This document shows, in pieces, positions 1 to 6,700 of a stretch of 64,000 nt of DNA (position 1 is the first letter of the stretch; every line of letters starts with the position of its first letter). Origin of the DNA: Bradyrhizobium sp. Rc3b (GTDB taxonomy: Bacteria; Pseudomonadota; Alphaproteobacteria; Rhizobiales; Xanthobacteraceae); assembly GCF_900114915.1 (NCBI RefSeq), contig NZ_FOUS01000002.1:434001-498000 (forward strand). The letters run 5' to 3'. The notes under the pieces are model-generated. The model did not search any database. It was not told where the DNA came from and saw nothing but the letters and a program-made list of their open reading frames with translations. Position numbers and translations under genes: made by a program.

Positions 1-1
1 G

Positions 2-289
2 TTCCGGCTCGCCGAGCCCGTGAGCCTGCTGCGCTTCCCCGGCGGAACGAGCGAGGTCCGTGCCGAACCGATGACCAAGCCCGTCGTCGACACCACGGCG
101 GCCGGAGACAGCTTTGCCGCGGCCTATATCGCGGCCCGGCTCGCCGGTTCCGATCCGGTCGAGGCCGCCCAGGCCGGGCATCGCCTCGCCAGCCTCGTGA
201 TCTGCTATTCCGGTGCCATTATTCCGGGCTATGCCATGCCGCCGAAGAAACGACACCGGCCGGCGACCTCCCGCCAGGCGACCAAGTAG
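2..289 (+). CDS. kdgK: 2-keto-3-deoxygluconate kinase, C-terminal part (PfkB family)
   Basis: Only the last 95 codons lie in the window; the reading frame is open to the left edge. The fragment carries the PfkB signature 2 as DTTAAGDSF, where the aspartate is the catalytic base and the following glycines form the anion hole for ATP phosphate transfer. PfkB kinases act on many sugars, so the substrate rests on context: the next gene, 26 bases downstream on the same strand, is a KDPG aldolase. Together they would phosphorylate 2-keto-3-deoxygluconate in the cytosol and split the product to pyruvate and glyceraldehyde 3-phosphate. Other PfkB sugar kinases cannot be excluded from the fragment alone. 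Confidence 0.8.
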   Translation, partial: FRLAEPVSLLRFPGGTSEVRAEPMTKPVVDTTAAGDSFAAAYIAARLAGSDPVEAAQAGHRLASLVICYSGAIIPGYAMPPKKRHRPATSRQATK

Positions 290-315
290 AAGCGACCAAG
301 TAAAGATCGAGACCT

Positions 316-966
316 ATGACCACGACTGCCCAACAGAACCATCTCGCCGCGCTGTTCAAGGCAGCGACCGTCATTCCCGTGCTCACCATCGAGCGCATCC
401 AGGATGCCGTGCCGCTGGCGCGCGCGCTGGTTGCCGGCGGCGTCCGCACGCTGGAGGTGACCATGCGCACCCCGGTTGCGATCGAGGCGGCGAGGGCGAT
501 GATGGCCGAAGTCCCGGAGGCGGTCGTCGGCATCGGCACGATCCTCAATCCGGCCGACTTCACCCGTGTCGAGAAGCTCGGCGTCGCCTTCGGCATCAGC
601 CCCGGCCTGACCCCCGATCTCCTGAAGGCCGCCGCCCACAGCTCCCTGCCGTTCGCGCCGGGCATCGCCACGGCGTCCGAGCTGATGCTGGCGCTGTCGC
701 ACGGCCTCGACGTCGCAAAATTCTTCCCGGCCGAGCAGGCCGGCGGCATCAAGGGCCTGCGTTCGCTCGGCGGACCGTTCCCGAACGTGCGGTTCTGCCC
801 GACCGGCGGCATCGGTGAGGCCAACGCGGCGAGCTGGCTCGCCGAGCCCAACGTGGTCGCGGTCGGCGGTTCCTGGCTGTGCCCGACGGCCGAGATCAGG
901 GCCGGGAACTGGGCCGGCATAACTGCCATCTGCCAGCGCACCCTCAAGGCCCTGAAACCTGCGTGA
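316..966 (+). CDS. eda: KDPG aldolase (2-dehydro-3-deoxy-phosphogluconate aldolase)
   Basis: Class I aldolase of 216 residues, the usual size for the family. It cleaves KDPG to pyruvate and glyceraldehyde 3-phosphate in the Entner-Doudoroff and hexuronate routes. The N-terminal segment VIPVLTIERIQDAVPLA, the GIGTILNP stretch holding the conserved second-strand residues, and KFFPAEQAGGIKGL with the Schiff-base lysine are all in order, followed by CPTGGI that binds phosphate. It follows the kdgK-type kinase fragment by 26 bases and probably shares its transcript. The start at 316 has a weak purine-rich ribosome site (GATCGAG). Confidence 0.92.
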   Translation: MTTTAQQNHLAALFKAATVIPVLTIERIQDAVPLARALVAGGVRTLEVTMRTPVAIEAARAMMAEVPEAVVGIGTILNPADFTRVEKLGVAFGISPGLTPDLLKAAAHSSLPFAPGIATASELMLALSHGLDVAKFFPAEQAGGIKGLRSLGGPFPNVRFCPTGGIGEANAASWLAEPNVVAVGGSWLCPTAEIRAGNWAGITAICQRTLKALKPA

Positions 967-1021
967 AGTCTTGCCATCCCTGCGCTAAGACTTAGCTCAG
1001 GAAGAGAGACCCCAGGGAGAC

Positions 1022-2197
1022 ATGACCATGACCGCCAGCATCGTCGGATGGGCGCATACGCCGTTCGGCAAGTTCGACACCGAAACCGTCGAAAGCCTCG
1101 TCACCCGCGTCGCCAATGAGGCGATGGCCGATGCCGGCATTTCGGCCGGCGATGTCGACGAGATCGTGCTCGGCCATTTCAACGCCGGCTTCTCGGCGCA
1201 GGATTTTACCGCCTCGCTGGTGCTCCAGGCCGACCCGAAGCTGCGCTTCAAGCCGGCGACCCGTGTCGAGAACGCCTGCGCCACCGGTTCTGCCGCCGTG
1301 CACCAGGGCCTGCGCGCGATTGCCGCAGGCGCCGCCAAGATCGTCCTGGTCGTCGGCGTCGAGCAGATGACCCGCACCCCGGGCGCCGAGATCGGCAAGA
1401 ACCTGCTGAAGGCGTCCTACCTGCCCGAGGACGGCGACACCGTCGGCGGCTTTGCCGGTGTGTTCGGCAAGATCGCCAGCTCCTATTTCCAGAAATACGG
1501 CGACCAGTCCGACGCTCTGGCGCTGATCGCGGCCAAGAACCACAAGAACGGCGTCGCTAATCCCTTCGCCCAGATGCGCAAGGATTTCGGTTTCGACTTC
1601 TGCCGCGCCGAGAGCGAGAAGAACCCCTACGTCGCCGGCCCCCTGAAGCGCACCGATTGCTCGTTGGTCTCCGACGGCGCCGCCGCGCTGGTGCTGGCCG
1701 ACGCCGAGACCGCCAAGGGCATGGCCAAGTCGATCGGCTTCCGCGCCACCGCGCACGCCCAGGATTTCCTGCCCATGAGCAAGCGCGACATCCTCCAGTT
1801 CGAGGGCTGCACCGTCGCCTGGCAGCGTGCGCTGGAAAAGGCGGGGGTCACGCTGTCCGATCTCTCCTTCGTCGAGACCCATGACTGCTTCACCGTGGCC
1901 GAGCTGATCGAATACGAAGCGATGGGCCTGACGCCGCGGGGGCAGGGCGCCCGCGCCATCAAGGAAGGCTGGACGCTGAAGGACGGCAAGCTGCCGGTCA
2001 ATCCGTCCGGCGGCCTCAAGGCCAAGGGCCATCCGATCGGCGCCACCGGCGTCTCCATGCACGTGATGACCGCGATGCAGCTCGCAGGCCAGGCGCCCGA
2101 GGGCATGCAGCTCAAGAACGCCAAGCTCGGCGGCATCTTCAACATGGGCGGCGCCGCGGTCGCCAACTACGTCTCGGTGCTGGAGCCGCTGAAGTAG
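1022..2197 (+). CDS. thiolase family protein (acetyl-CoA acetyltransferase-like)
   Basis: 391-residue member of the SCP2-type thiolase group, which condenses or cleaves acyl-CoA thioesters. The acyl-accepting cysteine is present in NACATGS (Cys86), the second catalytic region reads THDCFTVAEL, and the histidine lies in GHPIGATG (His337). The usual C-terminal CxG motif is replaced by FNMGG, as is common in SCP2-type members. AGGGAGAC precedes the start; a second ATG two codons in is possible. It stands first in a same-strand group with a CoA-transferase and a second thiolase-like protein plus DUF35 partner, suggesting a shared beta-oxidation-like pathway of unknown substrate. Confidence 0.85.
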   Translation: MTMTASIVGWAHTPFGKFDTETVESLVTRVANEAMADAGISAGDVDEIVLGHFNAGFSAQDFTASLVLQADPKLRFKPATRVENACATGSAAVHQGLRAIAAGAAKIVLVVGVEQMTRTPGAEIGKNLLKASYLPEDGDTVGGFAGVFGKIASSYFQKYGDQSDALALIAAKNHKNGVANPFAQMRKDFGFDFCRAESEKNPYVAGPLKRTDCSLVSDGAAALVLADAETAKGMAKSIGFRATAHAQDFLPMSKRDILQFEGCTVAWQRALEKAGVTLSDLSFVETHDCFTVAELIEYEAMGLTPRGQGARAIKEGWTLKDGKLPVNPSGGLKAKGHPIGATGVSMHVMTAMQLAGQAPEGMQLKNAKLGGIFNMGGAAVANYVSVLEPLK

Positions 2198-2203
2198 GCT
2201 CTC

Positions 2204-2290
2204 GTAGGGTGGGCAAAGGCGCGAAGGCGCCGTGCCCACCATCTTCCTTGCGTTAGATCATGGTGGGCCCGCTTCGCCTGGCCCACCCTA
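2204..2290. repeat. palindromic repeat, GTAGGGTGGGC family, copy 1
   Basis: Long imperfect inverted repeat whose arms begin GTAGGGTGGGCAAAGGCGCG and end GGCCCACCCTA. Two further copies of the same family lie at 41767-41856 and 52198-52288. The transcript would fold into a strong hairpin just after the thiolase stop codon, so it may also act in termination or mRNA end protection. Confidence 0.85.
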
Positions 2291-2320
2291 TGGCTCCTGA
2301 TTGATTGGCGGAAGAGCATC

Positions 2321-2527
2321 ATGAGCACTGACTACGAAGACTCGCTGTCGATGGACGCACTCAACGGTCGGATTGCGATCCTCGAGGACAATATAAGGCA
2401 GCTCATCGAGCAGGCCGCGGCCGCTTCAGGCGAGCAGAACGAGTCGCGCATCGCCGACCGGATCAACCAGCAGAACGAAGAGCTCGACCGGCTCCTCAAG
2501 ATCCGCGAATCCCGCCAGAAGAAATAG
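2321..2527 (+). CDS. small coiled-coil protein of unknown function
   Basis: 68 residues, highly charged and rich in Glu, Arg, Gln and Leu. From about residue 12 to 65 the pattern of hydrophobic residues (LNGRIAILEDNIRQLIEQ and later ELDRLLKIRES) fits a two-helix coiled coil, with no cysteine, signal peptide or membrane segment. A ribosome site GGAAGAG lies just before the ATG. It sits between a thiolase and a CoA-transferase gene but is separated from the first by a palindromic repeat, so its connection to them is uncertain. I do not recognise a named family. Confidence 0.65.
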   Translation: MSTDYEDSLSMDALNGRIAILEDNIRQLIEQAAAASGEQNESRIADRINQQNEELDRLLKIRESRQKK

Positions 2528-2650
2528 CCGCCGATATCACCGCACGGCGCATGCGGCCATACGCCGGCCGCCCTTGTGCGCGCGGCTTTGCTGCCTTTAG
2601 CTGGACCGAAATCGCGGGGCCGCGCCTGGCCCCCGCGCAATCGGGAGCCA

Positions 2651-3853
2651 ATGATGGGGCCACTAAAGGGCATCAAGGTCATCGACATGACCACCGTGCT
2701 GATGGGGCCTTATGCGACCCAGATGCTCGGCGATTACGGCGCCGACGTCATCAAGGTGGAATCGCTCGATGGCGACGTCACCCGCCTGATCGGCCCGATG
2801 CGCCACGCCGGCATGGGCCCGGTGTTCCTCAACACCAACCGCAGCAAGCGCTCGATCTGCCTCGATCTGAAAAAGCCGGCGGGCCGCGAGGCCGTGTTGC
2901 GACTGCTGAAGGACGCCGACGTTCTCGTCTACAACGTCCGCCCGCAGGCGATGGCGCGGCTTCAGCTCGGCTACGACGTCGTCTCGAAAATCAACCCGCG
3001 CCTCGTCTATGCCGGCGTGTTCGGCTTTGGCCAGGATGGCCCGTATGCCGCAAAGCCCGCCTATGACGATCTGATCCAGGGCGCCACCGCGCTGCCGGCG
3101 CTGATGGCGCAGACCGGGGACGGCGTGCCGCGCTATGTGCCGAACGCGCTGGTCGACCGCATCGTCGGCCTTACCGCCGTCGGCGCGATCTGCGCCAGTC
3201 TCGTGCATCGCGACCGCACCGGACGCGGCCAGCGGGTCGATATCCCGATGTTCGAGACCATGGCCGGCTTCGTCATGGGCGATCACATGGGCGGTCTCAC
3301 CTATGAGCCGCCGCTCGACAAGGGCGGCTATGCCCGCCACCTCTCGCGCGACCGCAGGCCGTACAAGACCTCGGACGGCTATCTCAGCGTCATCGTCTAC
3401 AACGACAAGCAGTGGGACAATTTCTTCAAGGCGACCGCGCGCGACGACCTCCGCGCCGATCCCAGATTTGCGACCTTCGCCGGCCGTGCAGCCAATATCG
3501 ATGTCGTCTATGCCGAGCTCGCGCGCATCTTCGAGACGCGCACGACCGCCGAATGGATCGATCTGCTGACCAAGGCCGATGTCCCCGTGATGCCGATGCA
3601 CGACCTCGCCTCGATCCTGCACGACGAGCATCTGGAGGCGACGAATTTCTTCCCCGTCGTGACCCATCCGACCGAGGGCCCGATCCGCAGCATGAAGGTG
3701 ACGGCGACCTGGTCGGAGACGGAGGCCGAGCCGGTGCGGCTGGCCCCGCGTCTCAACGAGCACGGCGCGGAGATTCTTCGCGGGATCGGATACTCCGCCG
3801 ACGAGATCGCCGCCATGGTGCGAGACGGTGTTACGCGGTCGGTGCCGGAGTAG
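2651..3853 (+). CDS. CaiB/BaiF (family III) CoA-transferase
   Basis: About 400 residues. Family III enzymes move CoA between carboxylic acids through an aspartyl-CoA anhydride. The N-terminus (PLKGIKVIDMTTVLMGPYA), the ADVIKVE strand and the NRSKRSICLDLK segment are typical, and the conserved catalytic aspartate falls in AYDDLIQG (Asp139 or Asp140). The start at 2651 is chosen because homology begins at once and TCGGGAG precedes it; an upstream in-frame start at 2576 would add 25 unlikely residues. It is followed after 10 bases by the SCP2-thiolase-like gene. It probably activates the pathway acid to its CoA ester; the substrate cannot be read from sequence. Confidence 0.88.
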   Translation: MMGPLKGIKVIDMTTVLMGPYATQMLGDYGADVIKVESLDGDVTRLIGPMRHAGMGPVFLNTNRSKRSICLDLKKPAGREAVLRLLKDADVLVYNVRPQAMARLQLGYDVVSKINPRLVYAGVFGFGQDGPYAAKPAYDDLIQGATALPALMAQTGDGVPRYVPNALVDRIVGLTAVGAICASLVHRDRTGRGQRVDIPMFETMAGFVMGDHMGGLTYEPPLDKGGYARHLSRDRRPYKTSDGYLSVIVYNDKQWDNFFKATARDDLRADPRFATFAGRAANIDVVYAELARIFETRTTAEWIDLLTKADVPVMPMHDLASILHDEHLEATNFFPVVTHPTEGPIRSMKVTATWSETEAEPVRLAPRLNEHGAEILRGIGYSADEIAAMVRDGVTRSVPE

Positions 3854-3863
3854 GGGAGGCACC

Positions 3864-5000
3864 ATGAGCTTCATCACCGGCGTCGGCCTCACATCCTTCG
3901 GCAAACATGAAGGCTCGTCCTCGCTCGACCTGATGAGCCAGGCCGCGCAAGCCGCGCTCGACGATGCCGGGCTGAAGCGTGCGGACATCGACGGCATCCT
4001 CTGCGGCTATTCCACCGTCTCGCCGCACATCATGCTGGCGACCGTGTTCGCCGAGCACTTTGGCATTCGCCCGTCTTACGCCCACGCCGTGCAGGTCGGC
4101 GGCGCCACGGGGCTGGCGATGACGATGCTGGCGCATCACCTCGTCACCTCGGGCGTCGCGCGCAATGTGCTCGTCGTCGCCGGCGAGAACCGCCTCACCG
4201 GGCAGAGCCGCGATGCCTCGATCCAGGCGCTGGCGCAGGTCGGCCATCCCGATTACGAGGTGCCGCTGGGGCCGACCATTCCCGCCTATTACGGCCTCGT
4301 CGCCAACAGGTACATGCACGAATACGGCGTCACCGAAGAGGATCTCGCCGAATTCGCCGTGCTGATGCGCAGCCACGCCTGCACCCATCCCGGCGCGCAA
4401 TTCCACGAGCCCATCACGGTTGCCGACGTCATGGCCTCGAAGCCGGTGGCGATGCCGCTCAAGCTGCTCGACTGCTGTCCGGTCTCCGACGGCGGCGCCG
4501 CCTTCGTCATTTGCCGCGAGCGGACCGGGGAGGCGGGCGTGCGCATCCGCGGCTGCGCGCAGGCGCATACCCATCAGCATGTCACGGCCGCGCCCGCGCT
4601 CATTGAACTCGGCGCCGAGATCTCCATCGCCCGCGCCAAGAAGGCCACGGGCCTTGCGATCTCCGACGTGCGCTACGCCGCGATCTACGACAGTTTTACC
4701 ATCACGCTCGCGATGCTGCTGGAAGACCTCGGCCTTGCCGGCCGCGGTGAGGCCGCAGCCCGCGTGCGATCAGGCCATTTCAGCCGCGACGGCGCGATGC
4801 CGCTGAACACGCATGGCGGCCTGCTCAGCTACGGTCATTGCGGCGTTGGCGGCGCCATGGCGCATCTGGTCGAGGCGCATTTGCAGATGACGGGGCGGGC
4901 GGCGAGCCGCCAGGTGCGCGACGCCTCGATTGCGCTGCTGCATGGCGACGGCGGCGTGCTGTCGTCGCATGTGAGCATGTTCCTGGAGCGAGTGCGATGA
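3864..5000 (+). CDS. SCP2 thiolase-like protein lacking the nucleophilic cysteine (possible Ltp2-type aldolase)
   Basis: 378 residues with the overall thiolase layout, but the position of the acyl-accepting cysteine reads VGGATG (Gly80) where the neighbouring thiolase has NACATG. The third motif is GGLLSYGHCGVGG rather than GGLKAKGHPIGATG. Tyrosines occur in YDSFTI (Tyr275) and LLSYGH (Tyr323), positions that by eye match those used by Ltp2, the steroid side-chain retro-aldolase that works with a DUF35 partner. The start at 3864 has GGGGAGG upstream. The stop overlaps the start of the DUF35 gene (ATGA), implying translational coupling and a complex. A non-enzymatic lipid-transfer-like role is the alternative. 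Confidence 0.8.
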   Translation: MSFITGVGLTSFGKHEGSSSLDLMSQAAQAALDDAGLKRADIDGILCGYSTVSPHIMLATVFAEHFGIRPSYAHAVQVGGATGLAMTMLAHHLVTSGVARNVLVVAGENRLTGQSRDASIQALAQVGHPDYEVPLGPTIPAYYGLVANRYMHEYGVTEEDLAEFAVLMRSHACTHPGAQFHEPITVADVMASKPVAMPLKLLDCCPVSDGGAAFVICRERTGEAGVRIRGCAQAHTHQHVTAAPALIELGAEISIARAKKATGLAISDVRYAAIYDSFTITLAMLLEDLGLAGRGEAAARVRSGHFSRDGAMPLNTHGGLLSYGHCGVGGAMAHLVEAHLQMTGRAASRQVRDASIALLHGDGGVLSSHVSMFLERVR

Positions 5001-5356
5001 GTGGGCGTCTGGCAGACTGGACCAAGGGCGAAGCGGCCATCACCTACCAGACCTGCAACTCATGCGGGCATGTGCAGTACTTCCACCGCGCCTTCTGCGC
5101 GGCTTGTGGCGAATCGGATCCGCGCGAACAGCGCGCCAGCGGCAAGGGCAGGGTCTATGCCACCTCGCTGGTCTGCCGCGCCGCGACGCCCGAGACGCGC
5201 GCACACGTGCCCTACAACATCCTGCTGGTCGATTGCGCCGAGGGCTTTCGCATGATGGCGCATGGCGACAACGGACTCGCCATCGGCGACTCGGTCGTTG
5301 CGAGCTTCAAACCGTTCGCCGGGGAGCTCGTGCCGTTCTTCACGAAGGAAATGTAA
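4997..5356 (+). CDS. DUF35 zinc-ribbon/OB-fold protein
   Basis: 119 residues. An N-terminal helix is followed by a rubredoxin-like zinc ribbon with Cys20, Cys23, Cys34 and Cys37 (CNSCGH and FCAACG), then an OB-fold region to the C-terminus. Proteins of this type bind thiolase-superfamily enzymes and place the acyl-CoA pantetheine, as in ChsH2-DUF35 with Ltp2 and in archaeal thiolase/HMG-CoA synthase complexes. Its ATG overlaps the stop of the cysteine-less thiolase-like gene by four bases, which fixes the start and argues that the two form a complex. Confidence 0.88.
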   Translation: MSGRLADWTKGEAAITYQTCNSCGHVQYFHRAFCAACGESDPREQRASGKGRVYATSLVCRAATPETRAHVPYNILLVDCAEGFRMMAHGDNGLAIGDSVVASFKPFAGELVPFFTKEM

Positions 5357-5362
5357 CGGGAT

Positions 5363-5446
5363 TCGTCATTCGGGGGCGGTCATGGACCGAGCCTGGAACG
5401 GGTATTCTGGGCCTGGCCTGTGCGAGGGGCCACCCCGGAATGACGA
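5363..5446. repeat. palindromic repeat, CGTCATTCCGGGG family
   Basis: Arms TCGTCATTCGGGGGCGG and CCACCCCGGAATGACGA face each other around a central region of about 50 bases. It begins seven bases after the DUF35 stop codon and lies between convergent genes, so a termination role is plausible. Such elements are, from memory, abundant between genes of Bradyrhizobium. Confidence 0.75.
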
Positions 5447-5463
5447 AAACTCTAGAACTCCAA

Positions 5464-5565
5464 CTAACGCCCGTAGAACAAGATGCTGGCGATGACGAGC
5501 ATCGCCGTCACCGCCAGCATATGCGCGATCGCTCCCGAGGCCGCCCCCTTGGTGGCTTCCTTCAT
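5464..5565 (-). CDS. 33-residue single-span membrane microprotein
   Basis: The minus strand encodes MKEATKGAASGAIAHMLAVT followed by AMLVIASILFYGR and a TAG stop. Residues 11-30 form one hydrophobic helix flanked by a positively charged N-terminus and a terminal Arg. A clear ribosome site AGGGAGA lies about 8 bases before the ATG. No other gene covers the interval. Function is unknown; the combination of ribosome site, charge pattern and helix argues for a real small protein, but conservation was not tested. Confidence 0.55.
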   Translation of the reverse strand: MKEATKGAASGAIAHMLAVTAMLVIASILFYGR

Positions 5566-5837
5566 GCCTTTTTCTCCCTAGACTTGGGCGTGACTCATCG
5601 TTGTGCGGCTAGCGCACCCGATGGCCAATTGTTTTACTCGGAACACCCCATTTGCGAGTACTCACCGCGATTTGTCCCCACGCGGCAAATATCGACTGTG
5701 TCAGGGTCGATCAGCAATGCGGCGGCAATTTGACTCGATAATGTTGCTCCTGCGTCCTCGCGCGAATAGAGTCTTTGGGAACTTGCGCGGACGACGACAA
5801 AAAGCATCAAAAAATCAGGGAAAACTTCAGGAAAATC
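5566..5837. other. intergenic, no gene recognised
   Basis: About 270 bases between the microprotein start (minus strand) and the CMD protein (plus strand). It must hold both promoters. I see no convincing open frame, RNA or operator; the last 70 bases are notably A-rich. Confidence 0.5.
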
Positions 5838-6365
5838 ATGGCCCGCATCAGCTACAGCGACCCGTCCAAGGCATCCGACCGCACCCGCGAAATTCTCGAC
5901 AAGAACCGCAACGCCAACATCTTCCGCATGATGGCGCACTCGCCCAGCTATTTCGAGCAGTACTGCCGCTTGGGGGGCGCCATCCGTCACAAGGGCGAGC
6001 TCGATCCGGTCGTGCGCGAGCTTGCGATCACCCGCACCGGAATCTTGTGCGAGGCGCCGTACGAGATCGTCGCGCACAAGCGGATCGGCAAGAATGTCGG
6101 CGTCACCGACGCGCAGAACGAGGCGCTCGAAAACTGGCAGGCGGCGACGTGCTTCAACGAGGTGCAGCGCGCCGCGCTCGCCTTCACCGACGAGATCGTG
6201 AAGCTCAGGAAGCCGACGGATGCGACCTTCAAGGCGATCGCAGCGAAGCTGACGCCGGCCGCGCTGGTCGAGCTCCAGCTCTCGGTCGGCTTCTACATCA
6301 TGACCTCGAAATTCCTGGAGACGTTCGAGATCGATCTCCAGCCCGTCACCGAAGTGGTGGGCTGA
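5838..6365 (+). CDS. carboxymuconolactone decarboxylase (CMD) family protein
   Basis: 175 residues, all-helical CMD fold. The core segment LAITRTGILCEAPYEIVAHK is the CMD type with Glu76 and His80; there is one cysteine (Cys71) and not the CxxC pair of AhpD peroxidases, so a peroxidatic role is unlikely. The start at 5838 has TCAGGAAAA upstream. It is followed 26 bases later by the MazG-like gene and probably co-transcribed. Members of this family are often assigned to small-molecule decarboxylation or oxidative stress, but the specific function is unknown. Confidence 0.78.
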   Translation: MARISYSDPSKASDRTREILDKNRNANIFRMMAHSPSYFEQYCRLGGAIRHKGELDPVVRELAITRTGILCEAPYEIVAHKRIGKNVGVTDAQNEALENWQAATCFNEVQRAALAFTDEIVKLRKPTDATFKAIAAKLTPAALVELQLSVGFYIMTSKFLETFEIDLQPVTEVVG

Positions 6366-6391
6366 TCGAAGCACCGCGGCGAGGGATGCCA

Positions 6392-6694
6392 ATGACGATC
6401 GATGAATATGCGGCCTGGGCCGCGAGCGTTGCGAAAGTCGATGAACATCCGTCCAACGAGCGGCTCTCCTATCTCGGTCTCGGCCTCGCGGGCGAGGCCG
6501 GCGAGGTGGCCGAGCACATCAAGAAGCTGTTGCGCGATGACTGGCTCGACAAGGCGGGCCTCGTCGATGAGCTCGGCGACGTCATCTACTACTGGGCCTG
6601 CCTCTGCGCGACGACCGGCCAGAAACCGTCCGAGCTGCTCGAAAGGAGCGCGGCAAAGATCAAGCGGCGGCTGAGCGAGGCGGCGAGCCGGTAG
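6392..6694 (+). CDS. MazG-like nucleoside triphosphate pyrophosphohydrolase
   Basis: 100-residue single MazG domain. Metal ligands are visible as GEAGEVAEHIKK (Glu35, Glu38) and DELGDVIYY (Glu60, Asp63), the EExxE-x(n)-ExxD pattern that binds magnesium and the triphosphate. Such small forms hydrolyse non-canonical (d)NTPs to monophosphate and pyrophosphate. The ATG at 6392 is preferred over the one at 6386 because GAGGG at 6381-6385 is then at proper spacing. The gene ends 6 bases before the convergent glutaminase gene. Confidence 0.85.
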   Translation: MTIDEYAAWAASVAKVDEHPSNERLSYLGLGLAGEAGEVAEHIKKLLRDDWLDKAGLVDELGDVIYYWACLCATTGQKPSELLERSAAKIKRRLSEAASR

Positions 6695-6700
6695 GCTCGC

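Noticed and set aside
5838..6365. AhpD-type peroxidase assignment
   Set aside because: The second redox cysteine is missing (CEAPYE), so it is kept as a general CMD family protein.
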